From: Paenibacillus sp. PAMC 26794
Lineage (GTDB): Bacteria; Bacillota; Bacilli; Paenibacillales; Paenibacillaceae
NCBI RefSeq assembly: GCF_000316035.1
Contig: NZ_ANHX01000011.1
Span: 496,001-560,000, forward strand
Length of the DNA: 64,000 nucleotides
Reading direction: 5' to 3'
Positions 24,976-34,513 of the stretch are shown piece after piece; position 1 is the first letter of the stretch, and the number at the start of each line of letters is the position of its first letter. The notes under the pieces are model-generated. The model did no database searches and was not told where the DNA came from. It was given only the letters and a program-made list of their open reading frames with translations. Made by a program: the position numbers and the translations under genes.

Positions 24976-25597
24976 TGGATTGGCAGATGTGAAATCCGTA
25001 TGTTTTAACAAAACATACCCACTGATAACCCCAGACAACGATATCAGTATCAAAAGCCCCGGTTGATCAAATATCACAGATCCAAATAGAGGAAGCTTCA
25101 GTTTTGTGAAGGGAAGGTAAGCAAAAGTCAGTGCCAGCAACATGCTCAAACTCGTAGCCCATGTTTTCTGTACAAGAATAATGCCTTTCCATTTAAATAA
25201 TGCCAAATGTAAAAATTCACATATCACTCGCCAAAAAGTCATCATTCCCACAATCAGCAATGCATGAGTAATTGAGAATTTAAAGAGTACCGCAACCAGA
25301 GTCATTGCAAGCCCTTGATAGAAGAAAAATGTCGTATACCGATAAAATAGCGTAGCTCGCATAAATTTGGTTGGGATTATCCGCATAAGTCGGATTAGAT
25401 GTATACTTCATTTTGTTTGATTCCAACACTTTTGCACTCGTTACCCCAGCCATTACGCCACTTATGCAAAAATACATGTGAAGAAGAAGGTTAAAATACT
25501 CCGTACGATTAACATTTTCCGTCCATAAGAGCACGGGCAATGCAAACATTCCCCCGAAATATAATAAGCTTTCCAATAAACCAGCGACAAAAAACAT
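24976..25597 (-). pseudogene. frameshifted polytopic membrane protein remnant (ABC-2 permease-like)
   Basis: Two overlapping frames make one protein. The first (25597 to about 25385) has FNLLLHMYFCISGVMAG and AKVLESNKMKY; the second continues with KFMRATLFYRYTTFFFYQ and MTFWRVICEFLHLALFKW, then runs into the MFS remnant. A frameshift lies near 25385. Six or more hydrophobic segments resemble ABC-2-type permease subunits, but I am not sure of the family. Confidence 0.5.
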
Positions 25598-25661
25598 CTC
25601 CGAAAATATAGTATTATATCTTCAGAGATGTTGTCCTCCAACAGCTTGTGTATTATTATCT

Positions 25662-28574
25662 TTATTCGCTATCTGGTTTATTGGCCTGCTCTTCATATAT
25701 GAATGGATAGACTTGACTTCCGAGCAACATTCTCCGTCCTTGGAACTCATCATACAGATTGATTCGAACTGTCCCACTATTTATGATTTTGCTTAAGTTG
25801 CTATTCAAGTTCATGAAGTATGATTTATTGTTGCCAACGGTTAAATCGGTACCAAGTGTTAATATCTTCTCTATGGATTTCCCGCTCGGGTCAATGACTT
25901 CCATAATGAGCTTATGGTCAGTAGAACCTGTCTCATAATCTCCATTCCTTAAGAGATCATAATAAATAACGATATTAAGCATATCTTTCCCTGCGCTAAG
26001 CGTTCCTTCACCTCTTGTAATGTTAAGCTGATACGGAAACAATTCCACATGTTGCAGATTTGTTGCTGGTTGTACAACTCTAGGGCTAAGTGCTAAACGA
26101 ATGGTATTAATAGAGCCCGTGAGTTCTTCCCCCACATCTGCCATCTTTCCATTCGCAACCCCTTCTCCGACATACAGTTCAAGCTGCGAAGTATTCACAT
26201 TTAGTGGAAGCTTGCTCCAGACCGTCACCAGGTTTTTTCCTTTCGGACTGGTCTTGTCGGACGATTGGCTGACCTCTGCCTCAAAATACTCGTTATCTGG
26301 TGTTTTGTAGTAAGCCACTAACTGTGACTGCTTGGATTGCCGTTTTTCCTGGTTGGTCATTTCCAATTCGGTGTACATTAGATTGGACTTAGAGTCATGG
26401 TAAATGGTGGTCAAGCGTTCACGGACTTCTGCTTTCTTGCCCGGAGTATGAATGGGATAAGCGTCGCCTGCAGGAATCAGGCTCATAGCGTTGTTGAACG
26501 GGTTGAAGTTCAACGACAGAAATTTAGTAACGTTTTCGCCTACTGTTTCCTGGAGCTCAATTCGTAATTGATTGAAATGATACGAATACGGTATGTTGGC
26601 AAGGACATAGAGTTCCACGGTTTCATTGGGCGCCAGGGTTGTTTGGTTATCCTGTACCACGATTTGGCTCGTACTACTGAGATCCCGCATTCCAGCATTT
26701 ATTGCTGCTTTGAGCACAGGCAGTTGCATGGTTGTCGTTTTGGTATTACGAATGCTGATTAGGGCTACGATCTGATCTTTATCTCCCCATGGCAGCCGCT
26801 GATATGAGCTAAGCTTCACGCCAAACGTCCCGTGACTATTCTCGATGATATTTTCTAAGCCCGGATGGCTTTTGCCTTCTTGAGCATATGGAATTTTATA
26901 AAGGGCCGTCGGGAAGCTAATTTTCCCTTCCGTAGCAGGCTCCGTCAATTCCAGCTGCAGCGTATTCTGTTTCATGTGCAATGGCACATCTACATCCAGA
27001 TCAATAAGCTTCTCCTCCATCGGCTTCAGCGTAACATTGCCAATTGCCTTGGCATTCACCGGAATGCTGTAGCCTTCATCCGTATAGATAGAAAGCTCAT
27101 AAGCTGGCAGCTTCACGGATTTTTCACCGAGATTTTTAATGCGGAATTGAATATTCCATTTGCCAGTATTGTTCTCAGTATATACAGAAGCATATTTCAG
27201 CTGCGTTTCAATCGTTTGATAGTTCACCGCAATTTTTCTGATGCCATAATCTGGCACAGACATATCAGCGGTAACGGCTGGCAGCTTGAAGGTTTTTACC
27301 GGTAGCATCATGTTCAACGTTTCGTCTTCTTGCGTAAATTGCATCGTCATTGGTTCTGTTTTAAGGTTGGTTGGAACCTCTGCCAAATAATATATCGTTC
27401 GTTTCTGTCCTGGCTGAATCCTAAAACTGCTCCCTGTATCATCCTCAGGCACAAGATCGAATACTGAGCCCCCGGCCGATTTCAGTTGTGCTTTATATCG
27501 GGGATCGCTTAGTACCTTCTTGCTCCCGTTTGCAAATTGAACGGCCACTCTCATGTATACTTTTCCATTGTGATTCATTCGCTGCATACGTTCCGCCTTG
27601 ACCGTGACTGGCTGCTGTTTCATCATGATCTTGGCGCTTTTGCCATTCACTACAGCAACATCCGGAGCTACAGCAGGAAGGCTGAACGACTGCACTGGGA
27701 GCTGGATCTTCAACACTTCGTCTTCCTGCGCAAGCTGCAGAGTCATACCATGTGTCTTCATCGTGGAGGGTATCTCAGCCCAATAACTGATGACTCTGCT
27801 CTCCTGAGACTGAAGTTTGTAGCCGGAGCTGGCTGAATCGGGTACAAGCTCATATGTTGAACCGCCCGCTGACCTTAGATATGCTTTATATCCAGGGTCA
27901 CTTAGCATCTTGGTTCCTCCGTTCGAGAGCCTGAGTCCCAATTGAACATACACTTTTCCATTAATTTTATACCTCTGCAAGGTATCCACCTTGGCTGTGA
28001 CAGGAAGATTATTTATTGTGATCTTTTTACTCTTACCTATCGGAATTATAGATGAGTACTGAGCAGGAATCGTGAATTGTCCCAGCTTTTTCTGATAATT
28101 TGCGCTGTTAAAATCCCATCCGAACATGGAAATTTTGATCCCGTTGACCTTTGTCGAGTTTCCAATGTTTGCATAGTACGTCACAGACAGGCTGCTGTTC
28201 GCAGGCACCGTTCGTTTATCAGCATCACGGGTCACTGCTTTTCCTTTTATAGTCGTACCACTCGGCGTAGAAATCTTGGAAAAATAATCGATAAGATCCA
28301 TCCTATTGCCGCTGCTGTTACTGTAACGAAGCGTATATACGAAGATATTTCCACCTGGCTGAGTAAAAACATCCGTCCCCGTCAGCTTTACATGGACGCT
28401 CTGCTTCAACGAAACGGAGCCCAGTTGATCTAATGTCAGACCAGACGCGGCTACAGCAGATTTGGAAACGAGGTGATCAGCCGTGGATGCCCCGTACACG
28501 TCAAGGGCCATGAAATGACCCAACACGGTGGCACTGAGAAGTATTGTCACAACTGTTTTTTTCGGCCTATACAT
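25662..28574 (-). CDS. large exported protein with repeated beta-rich domains (operon with importer permeases and HlyD-like adaptor)
   Basis: A 970-residue protein with an N-terminal signal peptide (MYRPKKTVV, a hydrophobic core, cleavage probably after VYGA near 29). The body is beta-rich. Two clear copies of a domain of about 125 residues lie near 190-315 and 316-440; each has QR(Y/M)..NGKVY, a LSDP.YKA.L.SAGGS core, LVP and a MTxQ(L/F).QEDE end, with weaker relatives after them. There is no LPxTG, S-layer or transmembrane anchor, so it is secreted or held by partners. It is the last gene of an operon with a sugar-type binding lipoprotein, an HlyD-like adaptor and two importer permeases. 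I recognise no family; a surface or secreted role linked to that membrane complex is inferred. Confidence 0.8.
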   Translation of the reverse strand: MYRPKKTVVTILLSATVLGHFMALDVYGASTADHLVSKSAVAASGLTLDQLGSVSLKQSVHVKLTGTDVFTQPGGNIFVYTLRYSNSSGNRMDLIDYFSKISTPSGTTIKGKAVTRDADKRTVPANSSLSVTYYANIGNSTKVNGIKISMFGWDFNSANYQKKLGQFTIPAQYSSIIPIGKSKKITINNLPVTAKVDTLQRYKINGKVYVQLGLRLSNGGTKMLSDPGYKAYLRSAGGSTYELVPDSASSGYKLQSQESRVISYWAEIPSTMKTHGMTLQLAQEDEVLKIQLPVQSFSLPAVAPDVAVVNGKSAKIMMKQQPVTVKAERMQRMNHNGKVYMRVAVQFANGSKKVLSDPRYKAQLKSAGGSVFDLVPEDDTGSSFRIQPGQKRTIYYLAEVPTNLKTEPMTMQFTQEDETLNMMLPVKTFKLPAVTADMSVPDYGIRKIAVNYQTIETQLKYASVYTENNTGKWNIQFRIKNLGEKSVKLPAYELSIYTDEGYSIPVNAKAIGNVTLKPMEEKLIDLDVDVPLHMKQNTLQLELTEPATEGKISFPTALYKIPYAQEGKSHPGLENIIENSHGTFGVKLSSYQRLPWGDKDQIVALISIRNTKTTTMQLPVLKAAINAGMRDLSSTSQIVVQDNQTTLAPNETVELYVLANIPYSYHFNQLRIELQETVGENVTKFLSLNFNPFNNAMSLIPAGDAYPIHTPGKKAEVRERLTTIYHDSKSNLMYTELEMTNQEKRQSKQSQLVAYYKTPDNEYFEAEVSQSSDKTSPKGKNLVTVWSKLPLNVNTSQLELYVGEGVANGKMADVGEELTGSINTIRLALSPRVVQPATNLQHVELFPYQLNITRGEGTLSAGKDMLNIVIYYDLLRNGDYETGSTDHKLIMEVIDPSGKSIEKILTLGTDLTVGNNKSYFMNLNSNLSKIINSGTVRINLYDEFQGRRMLLGSQVYPFIYEEQANKPDSE

Positions 28575-28625
28575 GAATCTACCTCCCTGTATAAAAAGAC
28601 ATTTGCCCGCTTTTCATTCTGTGAA

Positions 28626-28661
28626 GCTGGAAGCAGCGCACGAATGCAGGCTGCTTCCAGC
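28626..28661 (-). other. perfect intercistronic hairpin in the exported-protein operon
   Basis: GCTGGAAGCAGC (28626-28637) pairs perfectly with GCTGCTTCCAGC (28650-28661). No U-run follows. It sits between the binding-protein gene and the 970-residue protein gene and may stabilise upstream mRNA or tune read-through. Confidence 0.65.
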
Positions 28662-28668
28662 CATTTAC

Positions 28669-30000
28669 CTATTCGTTTAGATAAGTTGTGACCCGGTTTT
28701 GGATCAGTTTGGCTACTTCCTCTGCAGTTTTCTGTCCGCTAAAGAATGCAACGGACTCTTCTCCGACAATACTTAACACTTTAACATCCAGATCTACATA
28801 CTGATCGGCGGATTGAACCATTTGTTTAAACACGGCGAACTGTTCATCCGATACTTTTGCCATCTCCCCATTTGGAAGCTTGTATTCGCCATTTTTAACT
28901 TTTTCTTGAAGATCATCAATTTTCTTTTCATTCACGGATTTAAGCATCGAGAATCCTTCTCGATCTTGTAACATTTGCACTTCTTCCGACAATAAGAAGC
29001 TGATGAACTTCCAGGCTTCATCCTTTACGGGCGATTTGGCATGGATTGCGAACTGTTTTATAGTAGATACTCGTGAGCCTTTGCGATCTCCGGTGTCTCC
29101 CGCCTGCGGTGATTGTAGCAGCTTGGGTTGATCAAAAAGCATGTAGGGACCTTCGATAAAATCAATTGGCGACGTAATTGACGTGGAATTGAACATTTGA
29201 TTGCCCGGCTTTGCTTCTTCCGATGTCACAATCTTTTCCTCATACATTTGTTTAACCTGCTCGAACAGATTCACAAATTCGGTAGAATCGAATGTTGCCT
29301 TTTTGGCCGAAGGATCGACAAATGCAGGGTAGTTCTCAACAACCATCTCCTGAAAGAGGAGTTCCGGCGGGTAGGACGCTAACGCATAAAGCTCATCGGT
29401 ACCGCTTTTCTTTTGGATTACTTCCTTTGAAACCTTCTCAAACTCTTTCCAGTTCCAGGTCTTATCATCAAACTTAACATTAGCGTTGTTCAGCATGTCC
29501 CCATCTCCTACAAATGCTCGTAACATGTACCCCAAAGGTACGGTATACATTCCATCTTTCACCTTCAAACCGTCCAAAATATTCATTTGCAAATCGTCTT
29601 TATCCAATGTCTGATCTTTATTGAGCAAGTCGTTCATGTCGAGAAGAAAACCTTTGCTCACATATTCTTTGAATGGGAGGTCATCAACTTCAATGATATC
29701 CATGCTTTTTCCCGATAACATGGCTGTATTCATAGAATTCCGATACTTCTCGTATTCCCCTGATCCCCATTGTTCTCCCGTCTTATATGCATTGATCTGC
29801 AGATCGATGTCCGGGTATTTCTCTTCGAATTTTTTCTCCACCGTTTGATAGAATGGGGTCGACTCTGTCACAGACAGGGTAAGGACTGTTTTTCCATCTT
29901 TGGATGTCACCTTATCCGCTGTACTAATTCGCCCGGAACTGCATGCGGTTAAACTCGTGATAATAGCCCCCATAGAAAGGAGCAAAAGCCATTTTTTCAT
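28669..30000 (-). CDS. extracellular solute-binding lipoprotein (SBP family 1)
   Basis: A 443-residue binding lipoprotein. The signal is MKKWLLLLSMGAIITSLTAC, with the lipobox LTAC giving acylated Cys20. Then come the family-1 features: SVTESTPFYQTVEKKFEEKY, MLSGKSMDIIEVDDLPFKEY, and a C-terminal PVKDEAWKFISFLLSEEVQ. It is the fourth gene of the operon, 40 bases after the HlyD-like adaptor. It should feed the two MalF/MalG-type permeases encoded upstream. Ligand unknown; the odd partners (adaptor and exported protein) leave open whether it transports or senses. Confidence 0.9.
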   Translation of the reverse strand: MKKWLLLLSMGAIITSLTACSSGRISTADKVTSKDGKTVLTLSVTESTPFYQTVEKKFEEKYPDIDLQINAYKTGEQWGSGEYEKYRNSMNTAMLSGKSMDIIEVDDLPFKEYVSKGFLLDMNDLLNKDQTLDKDDLQMNILDGLKVKDGMYTVPLGYMLRAFVGDGDMLNNANVKFDDKTWNWKEFEKVSKEVIQKKSGTDELYALASYPPELLFQEMVVENYPAFVDPSAKKATFDSTEFVNLFEQVKQMYEEKIVTSEEAKPGNQMFNSTSITSPIDFIEGPYMLFDQPKLLQSPQAGDTGDRKGSRVSTIKQFAIHAKSPVKDEAWKFISFLLSEEVQMLQDREGFSMLKSVNEKKIDDLQEKVKNGEYKLPNGEMAKVSDEQFAVFKQMVQSADQYVDLDVKVLSIVGEESVAFFSGQKTAEEVAKLIQNRVTTYLNE

Positions 30001-30040
30001 TGTAAAATTCCTCCTGAACTCTTCTTATTATTACGTCTCA

Positions 30041-31198
30041 CTATTCCAAACGGATACGGTCGCCATCTTGCAGAGGCTCGCTACTTTTCAGAATGATCTT
30101 ATCCTCTGTATAGATGCTGTCGGTTTGGATCATCGTTTCTTTGTCATTCTTCTCGCTGGACTCAATCTTGACTTTGCGAACAACAAATACATTACCGAGT
30201 GCCCCCGGCTTCTCCTCAACTACAAAAACATAAGTGCCTTCCCGGTCCTGATGAATAGCTTCATTGGAAACAAGCAGCCCTTGATCGAGAGAACTTTTCT
30301 CGATTTTAATCCGAGCCTGCTCACCTCCCTTCAGTTCGGCATCGAGGAGCTTAATACGAAGGATCTTTTGCGGGATAGTTACCATCCCCGCTCCTTCATC
30401 AGATGCTCCCTCTATAAGTGGCTCCGCATTAATGATTTCTTTAATGATGCCGTCCATGCTGTTGGCTTGCCGCTCTTGATCTGTGTCTACCTCTACCTTG
30501 ATCCGCTCTCCGATGGATATCCCTAACCTGGACATACGCTTTGCATCCGCATTAACCTCGAACTTGTACCCTTTCCCGCTGTTCGAGAGAATGATATCCG
30601 GTTCGCCTACGGAAGCCAGTCCTTCTACCGCGTTCAACTTCGTTATAATACCGTCGAACGGAGCGGTCAGTACCTGATCTTTGGACAGTTGTTCTCTCAT
30701 TTCGTTGATCTTGCGCTCCTGCGCAGCAATATCAAGTTTGCCTTTTTCAATTTCACGTTGTGCACTGCGCAGCTTAAGTTCATCTTCTTCGAGGGACGAT
30801 TGGATGAACTGGTCCTGAAGATTCTGCTGCTCGATCTTCTGCTTATCCAGATTTGTTACTTCAAGTTCAATTTCTTGTTTTGTCGATTGACTATCATAGG
30901 TGATAAGCTTCTGTCCTTTCTTTACACGATCGCCTTCTTTCACAAAAATCTGCTGAGTCTTCCGCTCGGTTGAACCGGATAACTTGGCTTCAGCGATCGG
31001 CTGAAGGATTCCGCTACCTTCAATAACTAACTGGATGTCTCCCATTTTCGGCTGCTCCGTAGTCACTTTCGGTAAGGTCAGCGATTGCAGCGTATTGCTG
31101 AACAATGTGAAGACCAGCAGCAATCCCATAAAGCTTATGAACACGACTAGCATGATTCGCTTTCGTCTTTGCTCAGTAGCCCCTGTATTTAACTCCAT
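30041..31198 (-). CDS. HlyD/MacA-like membrane fusion (adaptor) protein
   Basis: A 385-residue adaptor. A single N-terminal membrane anchor (about 16-36) is followed by a biotinyl-lipoyl half (QQIFVKEGDRVKKGQKLITY), a long coiled coil (about 105-172, rich in Gln/Glu/Lys), the second half-motif (LTAPFDGIITKLNAVEG), then beta-barrel and membrane-proximal domains. In B. subtilis YknX has this layout and serves an ABC exporter. Here the neighbours are importer-type permeases and no exporter (MacB-, RND- or ABC-ATPase-like) gene is present. It lies between malG-type permease and binding-protein genes with short gaps (36 and 40 bases), so it belongs to the operon. Its partner complex is the main open question. 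Confidence 0.88.
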   Translation of the reverse strand: MELNTGATEQRRKRIMLVVFISFMGLLLVFTLFSNTLQSLTLPKVTTEQPKMGDIQLVIEGSGILQPIAEAKLSGSTERKTQQIFVKEGDRVKKGQKLITYDSQSTKQEIELEVTNLDKQKIEQQNLQDQFIQSSLEEDELKLRSAQREIEKGKLDIAAQERKINEMREQLSKDQVLTAPFDGIITKLNAVEGLASVGEPDIILSNSGKGYKFEVNADAKRMSRLGISIGERIKVEVDTDQERQANSMDGIIKEIINAEPLIEGASDEGAGMVTIPQKILRIKLLDAELKGGEQARIKIEKSSLDQGLLVSNEAIHQDREGTYVFVVEEKPGALGNVFVVRKVKIESSEKNDKETMIQTDSIYTEDKIILKSSEPLQDGDRIRLE

Positions 31199-31234
31199 AT
31201 CCTTTCTTCTCCTCCCAAAACCAGCACTGAAAAG

Positions 31235-32113
31235 TTAACCTTTAACTCCGGATAATTGAATACCCTCAATGAAATACGACTCCGCATACAGAAATACCAT
31301 CACCATCGGGGCCATATAGAGCATGGATGCAGCAAAAGCAATACCCTTGTCGCTTTGATTAATCGTGGATAAAAAGACGGACAGCGGCTGCTTGAACGGG
31401 TCGTCTAAAAAAATAAGAGGCTGTTCCACCATGTTCCAATAATCAACGAAGAGCAAAATCACAAGTGCGGCTAATCCTGGCTTGATCATCGGAACAATCA
31501 TCGTAATAAATATCCTTAAATGTCCTGCTCCGTCCATTTTGGCAGCTTCAATATAGGCGTAGGGAATGTCCAGCATGAATTGTCTGAGCATAAACACGCC
31601 AAAAGCTGCGAATATACCAGGAACAATGATGGCACTTGTACTATTCAGCATCCCAAGCATATCGACCATAATGTAATTGGGTACCAGCGTGACTTGGAAT
31701 GGCATGAGCATCGTCATGACATATACCAAAAACATAGAGTCCCTGCCGCGAAATTTTAGCTTGGAGAATGCATAGGCAGCCAGAGCCGCAACAAGAGTCT
31801 GACCTACAATAATCGGTACGACCATGAACACGGAATTCCAGAACATCATCAGATATTTCGGGTTGTCGATAAATACCTTCCCATATTGTGCAAAGGACAC
31901 TTTATCCGGAATCAGTTTTAGGTTTGCAAATGTACCCTCTCTACCTGCGGCTGTTTCATTCATTTGCCCGATGAGGCCATAATTGATCCCAATTTCCTGT
32001 TCTGTCATCATCGAATTTGTGAATATAATCACAATAGGTGATATTAAGATCAAGGCAATAACACTCAGGATGAATGTTAATACACCATTTTTCAATATGT
32101 AGACTATTCGCAC
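31235..32113 (-). CDS. sugar ABC transporter permease, MalG type
   Basis: A 292-residue CUT1-type permease with six predicted helices and the EAA loop IEAAKMDGAGHLRIFITMIVP near residues 190-210 for docking of a transport ATPase. It follows the MalF-type permease by 17 bases. The extracytoplasmic N-terminal loop (QEIGINYGLIGQMNETAAGR) is longer than usual, about 60 residues before the permease core. No ATPase gene is in the operon; a shared MsmX-type ATPase would be needed for uptake. Confidence 0.9.
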   Translation of the reverse strand: MRIVYILKNGVLTFILSVIALILISPIVIIFTNSMMTEQEIGINYGLIGQMNETAAGREGTFANLKLIPDKVSFAQYGKVFIDNPKYLMMFWNSVFMVVPIIVGQTLVAALAAYAFSKLKFRGRDSMFLVYVMTMLMPFQVTLVPNYIMVDMLGMLNSTSAIIVPGIFAAFGVFMLRQFMLDIPYAYIEAAKMDGAGHLRIFITMIVPMIKPGLAALVILLFVDYWNMVEQPLIFLDDPFKQPLSVFLSTINQSDKGIAFAASMLYMAPMVMVFLYAESYFIEGIQLSGVKG

Positions 32114-32130
32114 AGACTTTGCTTCACCTC

Positions 32131-32997
32131 CTATTCCATGTACTGTCGATGCCGACGCTCCATCGCAAACAGAGCTAGAACGATCAGCAGTATACTGACA
32201 AACATCAAGGATGCCGCTGCGGTTAGTTTCTGAATGTCGAGTGATATGAACATATTATTCATATAGTGCTGCATCATGTAAATACTGTCATGGGGATATT
32301 CGCCTGCAATCAGATACGTTTCCCGAAACACTTTAAATGAGTTAATAATGGACATAATCACTACAAAAAACATCGTTGAAGTCAGATAAACCAGTGTAAC
32401 ACTCCGAAATTGCCGTAAACGACCAGCACCTTCAATACGAGCCGTTTCGTAGTAATCCTTCGGTATTTGCTGAAGCCCGGCAAGGAATAAAATAACGTTG
32501 TAGCCTATGTTCTTCCATATATAGACCATAATCACGACTATACGTGCCGATTCGGATTTCATCCAATCCACCCGTTCGTATCCGAAACTATCCATCCAGG
32601 CGTTAAGGGACCCGTTCCAATCAAACAGGATCTGCCAAATCATGATGATCGAGGCGGTGGGCACAACAAGCGGCATCACATAAGCTGTTCGAAGCCATTT
32701 TTGGATGTAGACATTTTTATGTAGAAGCATCGCGAGCCCCAATGACAGCATGATCATAAGTGGAACACTGATCGTGCTGAAGTATAACGTGTTGGAGGCT
32801 GCTTTGAGAAAAGAAGCACTTCCGAGCAGCTCGCGATAATTATCGAGCCCCACAAAATGACCGTCTACCGAATGGCTCATAAACGAATAATACACGCCCA
32901 TGGCAAACGGGATAAGGTAAAAGAGTGCAAATCCGATGCCGCTTGGCACAAGGAAGAACATGGCCGCCGAAGCATCCTTACGGAGCCATTTTTTCAT
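32131..32997 (-). CDS. sugar ABC transporter permease, MalF type
   Basis: First gene of the operon, 288 residues, CUT1-type permease with about six helices and the EAA loop YYETARIEGAGRLRQFRSV near 183-201. The ATG at 32997 is the only in-frame start after an upstream stop; AAAGGATG lies about 15 bases ahead, rather far, so translation may be modest. Upstream to 33180 there is AT-rich sequence without a regulator gene, so how the operon is induced is not visible. Confidence 0.9.
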   Translation of the reverse strand: MKKWLRKDASAAMFFLVPSGIGFALFYLIPFAMGVYYSFMSHSVDGHFVGLDNYRELLGSASFLKAASNTLYFSTISVPLMIMLSLGLAMLLHKNVYIQKWLRTAYVMPLVVPTASIIMIWQILFDWNGSLNAWMDSFGYERVDWMKSESARIVVIMVYIWKNIGYNVILFLAGLQQIPKDYYETARIEGAGRLRQFRSVTLVYLTSTMFFVVIMSIINSFKVFRETYLIAGEYPHDSIYMMQHYMNNMFISLDIQKLTAAASLMFVSILLIVLALFAMERRHRQYME

Positions 32998-33183
32998 GGT
33001 TTTCTAGATTCATCCTTTCACTGTTAACTTTAGTCTTTCATTCTGTTTCCTGTTTTGCCTCCCTTTCCACTCATTTTAGAAAAGAGTGTTTAAGAAAATA
33101 GTGGTAAGATATTAAAAAATTCTAAAGTTTCTTACTGATTTTGCGGTTTCGTGAACAGCTTAACGAATTAAAGGGAAAAATAA

Positions 33184-33234
33184 CGATTAGATACGCCTAA
33201 TCGGCAATTGGTAGAAGTTCTTGTCCCGCGACAT
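33184..33234 (+). repeat. family-A intergenic repeat, short copy
   Basis: CGATTAGATAC / CCTAATCGG inverted pair followed by AATTGGTAGAAGTTCTTGTC and CGCGACATC. Matches the start of 9141-9274 joined to the end module, with the middle missing. Confidence 0.7.
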
Positions 33235-33262
33235 CACTTTACTTTTTTTCAATTAATGATAC

Positions 33263-33299
33263 AGAAAAAACCTCAGCCGGGTTAACCGATCTGAGGTTC
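33263..33299 (-). terminator. terminator of the MarR-nitroreductase operon
   Basis: AACCTCAG (33269-33276) and CTGAGGTT (33291-33298) form the outer stem; on the minus strand it runs straight into TTTTTT. It lies 116 bases after the last nitroreductase stop. Confidence 0.75.
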
Positions 33300-33414
33300 T
33301 TTTAACTTTCTAGCAGGCGACACTTCATCTTTAGTTGTTATCACTGTTAAAGTCTTTCCGATTCCGTGACTTTCGCATCATGTACTACGAATCCCCAACC
33401 CATCGTCTCCGCCC

Positions 33415-33900
33415 CTACAGCAGTTCAAAATGAAGTTGAGTCTCAGGTAACTCCGTATTTCCTTTCCACTGATTTGCACCGTATCCCAATTCCAGAACCG
33501 CAGCAATGCGCTCGTTACTCAGCACACCAAACATTTCAGTACGGCTCGGGTCGTACATCCAGTCATGCAAGGTACAGCGAACACCCAGACTTTGCTCATG
33601 AGCCAGCAAGCGGAAATTCTGAATTAGGCAGCAGACAGCTGCAAAGTCCTCTTCCCGCTTATATTGATCCGCCTCTTCCTTCACCAAGACCAGAAGATAT
33701 GCAGGGGCAGGCTCCTGTAATCCCTGCATGATGTCCCCATACCGGTTATCAGCAAAGATAAATCGCCACGGTTCTCGGAGGCCATCATTTGGCGCCCATA
33801 CGGCATGATTGAGCAATTCAAGGATTAGATCCTGTGGTACCGGTCGATCCAAAAACTGACTCGGACCGTCCATGTCTCCTTCCAGATCTGACAATTTCAT
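33415..33900 (-). CDS. nitroreductase-family protein (second of two)
   Basis: A 161-residue flavoprotein of the nitroreductase superfamily, shorter than usual (about 190-210). Recognisable parts are LELLNHAVWAPNDGLREPWRF (FMN site region), PAYLLVLVKEE, FAAVCCLIQNFRLLAHEQSL and IAAVLELGYG. I start at the second ATG of ATGAAAATG (33900), 8 bases after GAGGAGG, which removes the overlap with the upstream gene. Likely reduces nitro- or quinone-type compounds with NAD(P)H; substrate unknown. Last gene of an operon with another nitroreductase and a MarR regulator. Confidence 0.82.
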   Translation of the reverse strand: MKLSDLEGDMDGPSQFLDRPVPQDLILELLNHAVWAPNDGLREPWRFIFADNRYGDIMQGLQEPAPAYLLVLVKEEADQYKREEDFAAVCCLIQNFRLLAHEQSLGVRCTLHDWMYDPSRTEMFGVLSNERIAAVLELGYGANQWKGNTELPETQLHFELL

Positions 33901-33917
33901 TTTCATATCCTCCTCTT

Positions 33918-34493
33918 CTATGTGGACTGTCCTCGCAATACGGTCCACTTCTGCTCGGCTGGTGTCCTTTTCCGACTTCTTGGCGCTTTGTCGTAATACC
34001 CTATATGAAGAATACCAACAAATCTTTCATCCTCACGTAAGCCAATTTCATTGAAGAACCCTTCATGCTGAATCATGGACTCTGTATCCCACAACATTCC
34101 TAACCCTCGTTCCCAGCCCAACAGTTGGAAGCTCTGCATCACCCCACAGGCAGCCGCATAATTACGGTCATTGGTCAGACGATTCGGTCCTACAGTCGAC
34201 ATAACAATGACGTGCGCAGGAATATCGGTAAATCTCTTTTTAAAAACATCCAGAAGTTTCCCTGGAATCAGCTTGCCGAGCTTGCTTTGTGACATCTGTT
34301 CCAGCATGCAGTCCACCAACCGTTTGCGTGCTTCTGGAGTTCCGGCATATACTACACGCCATAAGCCAGACTCAACAAATGGTTGAAGCCGTATAGCCTT
34401 ACGCAGTAGTTCAACAACCAACTCCTGGTCCACCGGCGTAGAGTTACATTTACGAATACTCCTGCGCTCCCTGATCAATTCCGCCAGACTCAT
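33918..34493 (-). CDS. nitroreductase-family protein (first of two)
   Basis: About 191 residues. The N-terminal SLAELIRERRSIRKCNSTPV is the classical FMN-binding start of nitroreductases (RRSIR), followed by LRKAIRLQPFVESGLWRVV, YAAACGVMQSFQLLGWERGL and FVGILHIGYYDKAP. I prefer ATG 34493 over the GTG at 34502 because AAAGGAGA sits 9 bases before the ATG. It lies between the MarR gene and a second, more diverged nitroreductase, so two related flavoproteins are co-expressed. Confidence 0.87.
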   Translation of the reverse strand: MSLAELIRERRSIRKCNSTPVDQELVVELLRKAIRLQPFVESGLWRVVYAGTPEARKRLVDCMLEQMSQSKLGKLIPGKLLDVFKKRFTDIPAHVIVMSTVGPNRLTNDRNYAAACGVMQSFQLLGWERGLGMLWDTESMIQHEGFFNEIGLREDERFVGILHIGYYDKAPRSRKRTPAEQKWTVLRGQST

Positions 34494-34513
34494 ATGCTTC
34501 ACTCTCCTTTGTT

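Noticed and set aside
28077..28433. 118-residue plus-strand frame inside the exported protein gene
   Set aside because: Antisense shadow of the 970-residue protein; no ribosome site.
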